A stretch of 64,000 bases of DNA from assembly GCA_963806935.1 (NCBI GenBank), contig CAWEAT010000040.1, positions 1-64,000 on the forward strand, in the 5' to 3' direction. Position numbers and translations under genes: made by a program. Shown here piece by piece: positions 45,996 to 55,332 of this stretch. The first letter of the stretch is position 1; every line of letters begins with the position of its first letter. The stretch comes from Roseiarcus sp963806935 (GTDB lineage: Bacteria; Pseudomonadota; Alphaproteobacteria; Rhizobiales; Beijerinckiaceae). The notes below the pieces were generated by a model. The model had not been told where the DNA came from. It made no database searches and saw only the letters and a program-made list of their open reading frames with translations.

Positions 45996-46679
45996 TCACT
46001 TGCGGCGGTTGCCCGGCTGGTTGGCCGGCAGTTCGTCGATATGGAACAGCGCCGGATCCGGCTTCGTGGTCAGATCGATATTGGACAGGGTGACGACTGT
46101 CTGGAAGCCCTGGGCGTCGACCACCGTCCATTGCCTCAGCGCATAGGTCGAGGCGTCGAAAACGAGCGTCAGATGCGCCGTGCCGCCGAGCGCCGCCTTG
46201 TCCTCGATCTCGATGGTGACCGCATTGCCCTCCTGCGCGACGCTAAGGACCCGGGTGTCGCGGGCGAGGTCGATGTGATCGGCGAGCAGGAACTTGAGCG
46301 GCGTCTGGCTGATGAAATATTCGTCCTGGGTGTCGAGCTTGCGGTCGATGACGGCGAGGCTGCGGCCGTCGGCGACGACCTCGAATCGCGGCCCTGCGAA
46401 TCGAATCCGCCCCGGGCGCACAAGGCTCAGCGTCCCCTCCGACCGCCGTCCGTCCGGCCCGATCTGAACGAAGTCGGCGGTTAGGACCCGCGCGGCGTCG
46501 AGCCAGGCGTTGGCGCGCGCCACCGCTTCGGTCGCGGGCATCGGCGCCGCGGACTTTGCCGATCTGGGCGGCTTTACCGACGCTCTCAGGTCGAGCGGCG
46601 CCTGCTGGGCCAAAACGGCGCCGGCCGCGAGTAGGGCGGGTACGACGCCAAGCGCTAGCCATCGGAAGCGGTTCGCCAC
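45996..46679 (-). CDS. LolA-like outer-membrane lipoprotein carrier family protein
   Basis: A 227-residue exported protein of the LolA/LolB-like fold. The GTG at 46679 begins VANRFRWLALGVVPALLAAGAVLAQ, a signal peptide; the mature part follows the family pattern ADFVQIGPDGRRSEGTLSLV, RPGRIRF, DRKLDTQDEYFISQTPLKFLLA and ALRQWTVVDAQGFQTVVTLSNI. Whether it is the true lipoprotein carrier or a paralogue of the cell-wall kind cannot be told. An AAGGATTGGACATTC segment precedes the start. The long frame to 47471 runs over the aminotransferase gene and is not real. Confidence 0.86.
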   Translation of the reverse strand: MANRFRWLALGVVPALLAAGAVLAQQAPLDLRASVKPPRSAKSAAPMPATEAVARANAWLDAARVLTADFVQIGPDGRRSEGTLSLVRPGRIRFAGPRFEVVADGRSLAVIDRKLDTQDEYFISQTPLKFLLADHIDLARDTRVLSVAQEGNAVTIEIEDKAALGGTAHLTLVFDASTYALRQWTVVDAQGFQTVVTLSNIDLTTKPDPALFHIDELPANQPGNRRK

Positions 46680-46825
46680 GAATGTCCAATCCTTGTCGTT
46701 ACGTCGAGGGCGCGAATTGGCGATCGGCCCGGCGGGATAATGGGAAATATCCCGCCGCGACGGAAGCGGGTGGCTTTCCGGAACCACTGCGCTCTTTCTA
46801 TGGCGGGCGCGCGGCCTTCGCGCGG

Positions 46826-48157
46826 CTATGTCAGGCCGGCGAGAGCAGCCTCGAGCGCGTCGCCGAGGCGCTTGACGATCATGTCGATCTCCGACGGCTT
46901 GACGATGAAGGGCGGCGCCAGAAGGACGTGGTCGCCTTCGACGCCGTCGACAGTCCCGCCCATCGGATAGACCATGAGGCCGCGCGCCATCGCCTCGCGC
47001 TTGACGCGGGCGTGCAGTTTCAGCCCCGGATCGAATGGCCGCTTGCTCGCGCGGTCGCTGACCAGTTCGAGCGCGCGGAAGAGCCCGCGCCCGCGGATGT
47101 CGCCGACGAACGGGTGCTGGCCGAAGCGCTCCGCGAGGCGCCGCTCGAGCCTTGCGCCCATTTCGTTCACGTTGGCGAGGAGCCGATCCCGCCGGATGAC
47201 GTCCTGCACCGCAAACGCCGCCGCCGCCGCCATCGGATGGCCCATGTAGGTGTGGCCGTGCTGGAACCCGCCTGAGCCGTTGGCGAACGCATCGAAAATG
47301 CGCTCCGACAGCATGACCGCGCCGATCGGCTGGTAGCCGCCGCCCAGGCCCTTGGCGAGGGCCATGAGGTCGGGCGCGACGCCCTCCTGCTCGCAGGCGT
47401 GCAGCGTTCCGGTTCGCCCCATGCCGCACATCACCTCGTCGAGAATGAGCAGCACGCCGTAGCGGTCGCAAATCGCCCGGATGCGCTTGAAATAGTCGCC
47501 GACCGGCGGGACCGCGCCCAGGGTCGCGCCGACCACGGTCTCGGCGACGAAGGCGATGACGCTGTCGGCGCCGACTTCGATGATCTTGTCCTCGAGCGCC
47601 TGGGCGGCTCTGGCCGCATAGTCCGCGTCGCTCTCACCCTCCCGCTGCAGCCGGTAGGCGTAGCAGGGGTCGATGTGGTGAGTCCGGATCAGAAGGGGCT
47701 CGAATTGCGCGCGCCGCCAGGCGTTGCCGCCGACAGCGAGCGCGCCGAGCGTATTGCCGTGATAGCTCTGCCGTCGTGCGATGACGTGGCGGCGCTGAGG
47801 CTCGCCGACCTCGACGAAAAACTGGCGCGCCATTTTGAGCGCGGCCTCTATCGCCTCCGAACCGCCGCTAACCAGATAGACGTGGCTCAGGCCCGCCGGA
47901 GCGTCCTCGATCAGGCGATCGGCGAGGCGTTCGGCGGCCACGGTGGTGAAGAAGGCGGTATGCGAATAGGCGAGGGCGTCGAGTTGTTTATGCATGGCCG
48001 CGAGCACGTCCGGGTGCCCATGGCCAAGGCAAGAGACGGCCGCGCCGCCCGACGCGTCGATGTACCGGCGCCCGTCAGCGTCAAAAATCTCGATCCCCGA
48101 GCCGAAAACCGCCACCGGCATGTTTATTGTTGCAGTGCGGTGCAGTATATTTGTCAT
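46826..48157 (-). CDS. class III aminotransferase (PLP, omega-transaminase type)
   Basis: A 443-residue pyridoxal-phosphate enzyme. Family marks: GSGIEIFDADGRRYIDASGG at the start, SGGSEAIEAALKMARQ, RRHVIARRQSYHGNTLGAL, ILDEVMCGMGRTGTLHACE (the PLP-contacting Asp) and MALAKGLGGGYQPIGAVML (active Lys in AKG). It belongs to the omega-amino-acid:pyruvate / beta-alanine type group. It is divergent from a BKACE-type enzyme with 11 bases between starts, so the two probably act in one pathway on a beta-amino or beta-keto acid. Substrate is not fixed. Confidence 0.92.
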   Translation of the reverse strand: MTNILHRTATINMPVAVFGSGIEIFDADGRRYIDASGGAAVSCLGHGHPDVLAAMHKQLDALAYSHTAFFTTVAAERLADRLIEDAPAGLSHVYLVSGGSEAIEAALKMARQFFVEVGEPQRRHVIARRQSYHGNTLGALAVGGNAWRRAQFEPLLIRTHHIDPCYAYRLQREGESDADYAARAAQALEDKIIEVGADSVIAFVAETVVGATLGAVPPVGDYFKRIRAICDRYGVLLILDEVMCGMGRTGTLHACEQEGVAPDLMALAKGLGGGYQPIGAVMLSERIFDAFANGSGGFQHGHTYMGHPMAAAAAFAVQDVIRRDRLLANVNEMGARLERRLAERFGQHPFVGDIRGRGLFRALELVSDRASKRPFDPGLKLHARVKREAMARGLMVYPMGGTVDGVEGDHVLLAPPFIVKPSEIDMIVKRLGDALEAALAGLT

Positions 48158-48168
48158 GGGGGTGTACG

Positions 48169-49086
48169 ATGACTGATCTCAGAGATGGGCCTTTGGCCCA
48201 GTCTAGCCGCGCCCGGCCGGCGCCGGAAAGTCGGAAAGCCTTTGCCGGGGCGGAGGCGCGAGGACAGGTCGTGTTGGCGGTTGCGCCCAATGGCGGGCGA
48301 AAGACCAAGGCCGACCATCCGGCGTTGCCGCTCAGCCCCGACGAACTCGCCCGCACGGCCGCCGAATGCCTCGATCGCGGCGCCTCGATGATCCATCTGC
48401 ATGTGCGCGATGGGGGCGGCGGGCACTGCCTCGACCCGGACGCCTATCGCGCCGCGATCGCGCGCATTTGCCGGGAAGTCGGCGATCGGCTCGTCATTCA
48501 GATCACGAGCGAATCGCTCGGCCTTTTCACTCCGAGCGAGCAGAAGGCGGCAGTGCTCGAAGCCAACCCCGAGGCGGTGTCGCTGGCGCTGCGCGAGTTC
48601 GCGCCCGAGCCATCGGACGAGCGGGACTTCGGCCTGTTCCTCGGCAGGCTCAAGCAGATGCGGATCTGGCCGCAGATCATCCTCTATCATCCCGACGAGG
48701 CGCAACGACTCGGGGCGATGCGGAAGCAGGGGCTGATCCCGTTCGACAAGCTTTCCGTCCTCTACGTGCTCGGGCGCTTCGCGATCACCCGCACCGCGAT
48801 CCCGCGCGATCTTCTGCCGTTCGTGGCGCCTGACATGCCTCGGTTCGAATTGTGGAGCGTGTGCGCCTTCGGTCGCCGCGAGGCCGCCTGCGTGACCGCC
48901 GGCGCGCTGCTCGGCGGCCATGCGCGAGTCGGTTTCGAGAACAACTTTACGCTCCCCGACGGCGCCCGCGCCGCCTCCAACGCGGAATTGGTCGGCGTGG
49001 CCGTGGGCGCGCTCGGGGCGGTCGGGCTTCAGACCCAGACGGCGGAGGGCTTGAGGCAGGAGATCGCGGTGGCGTTGGGGCGGTAA
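48169..49086 (+). CDS. BKACE-family enzyme (3-keto-5-aminohexanoate cleavage-like)
   Basis: A 305-residue zinc TIM-barrel enzyme of the beta-keto-acid cleavage family. It condenses a beta-keto acid with acetyl-CoA to give acetoacetate and a CoA ester. The zinc site is MIHLHVRD near residue 75-82; VLAVAPNGGRKTKADHPALP is the first strand and loop. Later segments WSVCAFGRREAACVTAGALLGGHARVGFENN agree with the family. A GGGGG ribosome site stands 7 bases before ATG 48169. The divergent aminotransferase suggests a substrate that is an amino acid turned into a beta-keto acid. Confidence 0.9.
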   Translation: MTDLRDGPLAQSSRARPAPESRKAFAGAEARGQVVLAVAPNGGRKTKADHPALPLSPDELARTAAECLDRGASMIHLHVRDGGGGHCLDPDAYRAAIARICREVGDRLVIQITSESLGLFTPSEQKAAVLEANPEAVSLALREFAPEPSDERDFGLFLGRLKQMRIWPQIILYHPDEAQRLGAMRKQGLIPFDKLSVLYVLGRFAITRTAIPRDLLPFVAPDMPRFELWSVCAFGRREAACVTAGALLGGHARVGFENNFTLPDGARAASNAELVGVAVGALGAVGLQTQTAEGLRQEIAVALGR

Positions 49087-49100
49087 GGGGACGACGAGCC

Positions 49101-50417
49101 TCAGCCCAGATCGTCGACCTCGAGCAGCAATTGTTTTGCTGCGAGCTTCAGCCACCTCGTGTTATTGGCGCGAAGCCTCTTGAGACGGCTGCCGAGAACG
49201 CTGGCGGTGTCCGCCGGAGAAGCACTCAGTTCGTGCATGAGTTGCATCCATTCCTCGCCGCAGGATTCGACGTCGGGCCGTAAATCACGAGCAAAGATGC
49301 CGTAGAATCGATCAACTCCCTGGACGCCCTGGCTTTGGGCGTCCCGCCCGAGACGATCATAGTCGGCGATCATCGAGCGCGTTATCTCCGCGCATCGCTC
49401 GGGCGTCGGCGCGCGATATCTCATGGTTTCCTGGTAGGCGGGCTCGAGCGTGTCCCATCGCGCTCTGAACATCATCCGCACCAGCCTGACGAGGATCGCG
49501 ACCGGGTCTGGCATGGCGGCCGGCAGCGACCAGTCGAGCATGCGACGGAGCGAATCGGTGTCAGCCGCAACAAAGATCAAAACGAGTTCCTTGAGCACGT
49601 CGTCGACGCTCTGCGCCCGGGTGATGACTGGAATGTACAGCATGTCTGAGGAAAAAAACGGAGGCAACGCCGGCGGCAACGAGCCGACGGTTATCGATGG
49701 GATCGCGCGCTCCAACACCGCTGGCCAGTCCTCGGCGTCTCCGATCGACCGTCGAACCGCCGACCACGGAACGCTTTCGGCCTCGCTGAAGCCCAGCAAT
49801 TTCATGCCGTCGGCATTGCCCTCCACCGTCGACGCCTTGGGGTCGAACTGGTTTTCTGCGTCGCAGCTGACCGAAAGGACGACCCTCCATTCATAAAACT
49901 GTTCCCGAAGCCGGGCCTGCGCGAATTTCTGCGCCAGTTGGCGCGCGACGCCCTGCGCCACGCCATAGATTTGTTCACCCGGCAGGCCGATTTTCGGGTT
50001 GAGCGGCTTATTGTCGGTGAACGTTCCCTTGACGAACAGCTCATTGATAAACTTTAGAATCCCGGCCTCGTCGCCGTCATACGCCTGATAGGATTGAAAG
50101 GGCGGCGGCGGGTTGGCTATGTCGGTGTTCTTGATGCAGATGATCCTCCGCTTGCCGTCGTAAAACCGTCCAAGCTCATAATTGCACCAGCTCATATCCA
50201 TGCTGGCATGCGGGAAAATCAGCAGAAATATATCCGCGCTTCGGACGTTATCCTCAATCCATTGCCGCCAGTTGGCTCCACCATCCATTTCCTCGCTGAT
50301 CTTGATATCGAGCTGAGTCGATGGCTTGGTTTCCAGGGCGTGAAGGGAGTTTTTTAGGGTTGTGGCGAGCTCGATATACTTGGAGTTATGACTTAAGAAT
50401 ATCTTGACGGGATCCAT
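49101..50417 (-). CDS. TIR-domain protein (predicted NADase; accessory, possible defense)
   Basis: A 438-residue protein. Residues ~1-130 are a TIR domain: VKIFLSHNSKYIELATTLK at the start, SADIFLLIFPHASMDMSW, and WCNYELGRFYDGKRRI with Glu81 at the position of the catalytic Glu of NAD-cleaving TIR proteins. The C-terminal ~300 residues match no family I know, with no membrane segment; they include QIYGVAQGVARQLAQKF and MLDWSLPAAMPDPVAILVRLV. The gene is AT-richer than its surroundings. It lies 23 bases after a transposase stop on the same strand and takes its GGGAGG ribosome site from the IS end. NADase and anti-phage function are inferred. Confidence 0.83.
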   Translation of the reverse strand: MDPVKIFLSHNSKYIELATTLKNSLHALETKPSTQLDIKISEEMDGGANWRQWIEDNVRSADIFLLIFPHASMDMSWCNYELGRFYDGKRRIICIKNTDIANPPPPFQSYQAYDGDEAGILKFINELFVKGTFTDNKPLNPKIGLPGEQIYGVAQGVARQLAQKFAQARLREQFYEWRVVLSVSCDAENQFDPKASTVEGNADGMKLLGFSEAESVPWSAVRRSIGDAEDWPAVLERAIPSITVGSLPPALPPFFSSDMLYIPVITRAQSVDDVLKELVLIFVAADTDSLRRMLDWSLPAAMPDPVAILVRLVRMMFRARWDTLEPAYQETMRYRAPTPERCAEITRSMIADYDRLGRDAQSQGVQGVDRFYGIFARDLRPDVESCGEEWMQLMHELSASPADTASVLGSRLKRLRANNTRWLKLAAKQLLLEVDDLG

Positions 50418-50425
50418 GTGCAATG

Positions 50426-51560
50426 CCCTCCCGAGGAGGCTTATCCCGCTGAATCAGGTTCGTCTACATGTAGTGGCTGGGCGTCGCCGACGATCTGATT
50501 TTTGCTCGGGCTTTCGCGCCCGATGATGTCCCGATAGCTCGCCGGCGCGTGGTTGGCGGCGAGGCCGAGCATGGTTTCGAAGGAGACGTGCCGGTAAAAT
50601 CTGCGATTGTAGCGAAACACGAATTCATCGAGGTAGGTATCGACCTGTTTGCGGCGCAAGCCGTGATACGTGCCGAGCGCCCAGCGCTTCATCAACGCGA
50701 ACGCACGGTGGCTCCACGGGAGAACGATGTTCGCCGCCATCACGCCGACGACGCGCGGATCGTGCCGGTAATCGCCCGCAAGGCCGGGATAAGACGCATG
50801 TCCATCGGTGATCAGCGTCGCGCCCGGCTTCACGTTGGCGCGCACGAAGGCTTCGAGCGACGCCGCGGAGTTGTCGGCGATCGCGGCGAGGCGTATGCGC
50901 CCCGAGCGCGTGTCGAGGTACTTCGCGCCCTTGCGCCGGGGCTTCGGCTTGTTGGTGTCGCGCTCGATGACCTCGATCGCTCCGGCAATCAGAATTGTCC
51001 CCGCCTTGCCGGGCTCGAAGAACGCGTCGCCAACCCGGAACGGAATCTCCGTCTGATCGACCTCGACGACGCCTTCGAGAAGGTCTCGGTTCGGATCGAT
51101 CATTGAGCGCCGCAGTTTTTGCGTCAGCAGCCAGGCAGTCTTGTAGGTGACGCCGAGTTGGGCCCCCAGTTGCAGCGCCGACATGCCGTTGGAGTGCGTC
51201 GTCATCAAATGCGCGGCCTGAAACCACGTCGTCAGAGGCAGCCTCGAGCGGTGCATCACGGTGCCGGCGGTGAGCGAGGTCTGGCGTCCGCAATCCAGAC
51301 ATTCAAACAGGCGTGGACGAGTTTTAAGCGCATTGGCGCGGCGCTTGCCGCAAGCGGGACAAATGAAGCCCTCGGGCCAGCGACACTCGAACAGAAACGT
51401 GGCGCAACTCGCCTCGTCGGCGAATGCTTTCTGAAATTCGGCGAGCGAACGGCCCCGCGCCATGCCCTGGCTTCCTCGCGATTCCGCGCACGCTCGCGGA
51501 CCGCTCAGACACAACATATAGCGGAACCTGAGATCAAAGGGATAAGCCGCCTCCCGAGGG
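50426..51560 (-). mobile_element. IS1595-family insertion sequence with imperfect inverted ends
   Basis: The element carries one transposase gene. Imperfect terminal inverted repeats can be seen: 50426-50447 (minus strand reads GGGATAAGCCTCCTCGGGAGGG) and 51539-51560 (GGGATAAGCCGCCTCCCGAGGG), sharing GGGATAAGCC and a GGAGGG-type outer part. The transposase stop falls inside the left end. I did not see an obvious flanking target-site duplication next to these ends, so the exact borders may differ by a few bases or the insertion may be old. Confidence 0.75.
50441..51463 (-). CDS. IS1595-family transposase (ISXO2-like)
   Basis: A 340-residue transposase. Residues ~30-70 hold a zinc ribbon (CPACGKRRANAL...FECLDCGRQT), then the ISXO2-like catalytic region with VEVDQTEI (first Asp), ITDGHASYPGLAG (second Asp) and the HRAFALMKRWALGTYHGLRR segment with the third site and the conserved H-x-N-like environment. 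The ATG at 51463 begins MARGRSLAEFQKAFADE; a frame upstream is not protein-like. The stop lies in the left inverted repeat. It looks intact and possibly active. Confidence 0.93.
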   Translation of the reverse strand: MARGRSLAEFQKAFADEASCATFLFECRWPEGFICPACGKRRANALKTRPRLFECLDCGRQTSLTAGTVMHRSRLPLTTWFQAAHLMTTHSNGMSALQLGAQLGVTYKTAWLLTQKLRRSMIDPNRDLLEGVVEVDQTEIPFRVGDAFFEPGKAGTILIAGAIEVIERDTNKPKPRRKGAKYLDTRSGRIRLAAIADNSAASLEAFVRANVKPGATLITDGHASYPGLAGDYRHDPRVVGVMAANIVLPWSHRAFALMKRWALGTYHGLRRKQVDTYLDEFVFRYNRRFYRHVSFETMLGLAANHAPASYRDIIGRESPSKNQIVGDAQPLHVDEPDSAG

Positions 51561-51718
51561 TTCTTTGTACAGCGCAGCCAATATCCTGGATCTTTGATAC
51601 GCCAATTATACGAAGATTTCCTCGCCTCGGGCAAGGGCGGCTGTCTAGGTGGAATCAACCAATTACGCGCGATTACTGTAGCGTATTCGAGGCGCATCCT
51701 TCCGGGTCGTTGACGCCT

Positions 51719-52576
<858 letters not shown>

Positions 52577-52763
52577 GGGCGGTCCCGGGTTGAAAGCGCG
52601 GGACGTTTCCCCCGCCCGGGCGCCGATTGTCAACGGCAGGCGTGCTCGGGGGTTCTACCGAGATACGAGATGCGTCCGCGTATTGAATCGCGACGCTTTT
52701 CCATGCCATGGTCGACCGTTGACGACGAACGGCGAACAAGCGCCACGTCGCAGGGAGGAATTG

Positions 52764-53804
52764 ATGACGGACGAAAAATCAAATGTTTCGGCGGATCGCC
52801 GCAAGCTGCTCAAGGCGGCGGCCGCGGGCGCCGGTGCCGCGGCGCTGTTCGGAGGATTGGGCGTCAACCCAATGATCTCCCAGGCGCTCGCCGAGGCCGC
52901 GGGCCGTTCGGAAAAGCCGCTCAAGGCCGCATTCTCCAACGCCGGATTGCAGGCGACCTGGTGCGCGCAGGGCAAGCAGGCGGCGGAATATTGGGGCAAG
53001 CTGTTCAACGTCGACGTCACCTGGTTCGATGGCCAGCTCGACGCGGTCAAGCAGCGCGCCGCGATCGACGACATGGCCAACCAGAAGTGGGATTTCGTCG
53101 CCATCCAGGCGTTCGGCATCGGCACCTTGACCGCCCCGGTCAACAAGATGATCGAGGCCGGAATTCCGGTGATCGACATGGACACGCTGATCGCGCCGCT
53201 CGAACTCGATCAACGTCCTCGCCTTCCTTGCGCCCGACAACGAATATCATGGGCGCTTCGGTCACTCAGGCGCTGGTCAATGCGATCAACGGCGAAGGCA
53301 CGATCGTGATGACTCAAGGGCGCGCTGGGACATACCGGCGCGCAGGGACGAGCCAAGGGCTTCCACTCGGTCGTCTCCAAGTTCCCGAAGATCCAGGTGC
53401 TCGACGAGCAGCCGGCCGATTGGGACGTCACCAAGGTCGCCCGCATCTGGGAGACGCTGTTGACCAAATATCCGAAGATCGACGCCGCGTTCTTCCATAA
53501 TGACGACATGGCCCTCGCCGCCCTCAAGGTTATGGAGGCCAAGGGCCGCACCGAGACCAAGGTCGGCGGCGTCGACGCCATGCCCCCCGCGATCAAGGCG
53601 GTGCAGGAGGGCAAGATGTACGCGACGGTCCGCAATCCGTCGTGCCGCATCCATGGCGGCGCGATCGTCGCGGGCGTCCAGGCCGTCGTCCACGGCGCCA
53701 AGACCGGCAAGGACATTCCGAAGAACATCGTCACCGACGGGCCGGTGGTGACCAAAGCCAACGCCGACGGGATGCTGTGGATGCAGGAGCAGTTCCTGAT
53801 CTGA
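52764..53804 (+). pseudogene. sugar-binding protein of second CUT2 ABC transporter; frame broken three times
   Basis: A substrate-binding protein with a Tat-like signal (SADRRKLLKAAAAGAGAAALF, the DRRKLLK box) after ATG 52764, which has an AGGGAGGAATTG site. Family sequence continues as FSNAGLQATWCAQGKQAAEYWGKLF, ..., MTQGALGHTGAQGRAKGFH, WDVTKVARIWETLLTKYPKID and ends MLWMQEQFLI. The reading frame changes near 53203 (GAACTC), 53248 (TATCATG) and 53321 (GGGCGC). In each case one extra base fits; the three together restore frame, giving about 345 residues. A functional gene spoiled by sequencing is at least as likely as a real pseudogene. Confidence 0.85.
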
Positions 53805-53825
53805 TCCACAAGGCGACGTCTCGCC

Positions 53826-55319
53826 ATGTCGCTGCTCGAACTCAACGGCGTCTCGAAGTCGTTTGGCGGCGTCCAGGCGCTTCGGGGCGTCGACTTCACG
53901 CTGCTCGCCGGTCAGATCCACGGTCTGGCCGGCGAGAACGGCGCCGGCAAGAGCACGATGATGAAGATCATCGCCGGCGTCCACGGCGCCGACGCAGGGC
54001 GCATGCGCGTCGACGGGAAGGACGTGCATTTCCGCTCCTCGCGCGATGCCCTCGACTGCGGGCATCGGCATGGTGCATCAGGAGCTCAGCGTCGCCCCTG
54101 AATTGAGCGTCGCCGAGAATGTCTTTCTCGGCGCCCAGCCGGTCAACCGTCTGGGCGTCGTCGCGTGGCGGCGGATGGCCGAAGCCGCCGCGGCGCAACT
54201 CAAGAACCTCGGGCTCGACATCGACCCGCGCGCGCGGCTCGGCGATTTTCCGATCGGCGTGCAGCAGCTGGTCGAACTTTCGCGCGTGCTGTTCTCCGGC
54301 GCGCGCATCATCATTCTCGACGAGCCGACCTCGGCGCTGTCGCCGCCCGAGATCGAGCGCCTGTTCGGGGTGCTCGCGCAAGCTGCGGGAGGGCGGCCGA
54401 AGCATCATCTTCATCTCGCATTTCCTCGACGATATTCTGAAGATCTCCGACGCGATCACCATCTTCCGCAACGGCCGCAATGTCGCCGACACCGAGGTCA
54501 GTCCGGCGATCGACAAGGCCTGGATCATCGAGCGCATGATCGGCGCCGGGCGCGAGGACCTCGAGGAGAGCTACCTTCACGAGATCAAGCTCGAAAGCCG
54601 GCCCGAAGCGCCGGTCGCGCTACGCGCCATGGCGTTGACGCTCGAGCCCTCGTATCGCGACGTGACGTTCGAGGCGCGGGCCGGCGAGGTGCTCGGCATT
54701 TACGGCTTCATGGGCTGCGGCCAGCTCGAGCTGGCGCGCACTCTGTTCGGGAAGCTTCGCGCCGACAGCGGCTCGCTCGAGATCGACGGCGAAATCAAGA
54801 GGCTGCCCAATACCGCGGCCGCCAAGTCGGCCGGCGTGGCTTATGTGGCGGAAAGCCGGCGCTCGATGCTGTTCGGCGACGAGCCGGTGTACAAGAATAT
54901 CTCAATTGCGATCCTCGAGCGCCTGTCGCGCTGGCTGCTCAAGCCCGAGCGCGAACGGGAAATCGCCGCCGAGCAGGTCAAGGCGCTCGACATTCGCCCG
55001 CCCCGGATCGAAGCGCGCCTCGGCGCGCTCTCCGGCGGCAATCAGCAGAAAGTCGCGCTGGCGAAGTGGCTGACCCACTGCTCCGCGCATTCTACTGCTC
55101 GCCGAGCCGACGAGAGGCATGGACGTCGGCGCCAAGGAAGACGTGGTCAGGATCGTGCGCGCCTTGCGCGATCAGGGCATCGCGATCGTCGTTTTCTCGA
55201 CCGAGCCGGAGACCGTTCTTTCGCTTGCCGACCGGGTGCTGGTGATGCGCAAGGGCGAAATCGCGCATGAGTTCGCCGGCGAGGCGATCAGCAAGGACCG
55301 CCTGCTGGCGGCCGCTTGA
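53826..55319 (+). pseudogene. sugar ABC ATPase (two NBDs) of second CUT2 transporter; frame broken three times
   Basis: A double nucleotide-binding subunit of RbsA type, about 496 residues if the frame is repaired. First NBD: MSLLELNGVSKSFGGVQALRG, Walker A GENGAGKST, Walker B IIILDEPTSALSP. Second: FMGCGQLELARTLFGK, signature LSGGNQQKVALAKWL and LLLAEPTRGMDVG (Ala where Asp is usual in Walker B). Frame changes occur near 54057 (GACTGCGG), 54379 (GCGCAAG) and 55081 (ACTGCTCC); each is cured by removing one base. The tail FSTEPETVLSLADRVLVMRKG is normal. Six breaks in two adjacent genes with an intact permease and kinase after them are suspicious for sequence error. Confidence 0.85.
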
Positions 55320-55332
55320 CGATGGGATTTCA

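Noticed and set aside
52577..52763. SAM-type riboswitch upstream of the mtnK operon
   Set aside because: The gap is short and I could not recognise a conserved aptamer core; regulation of the operon remains open.
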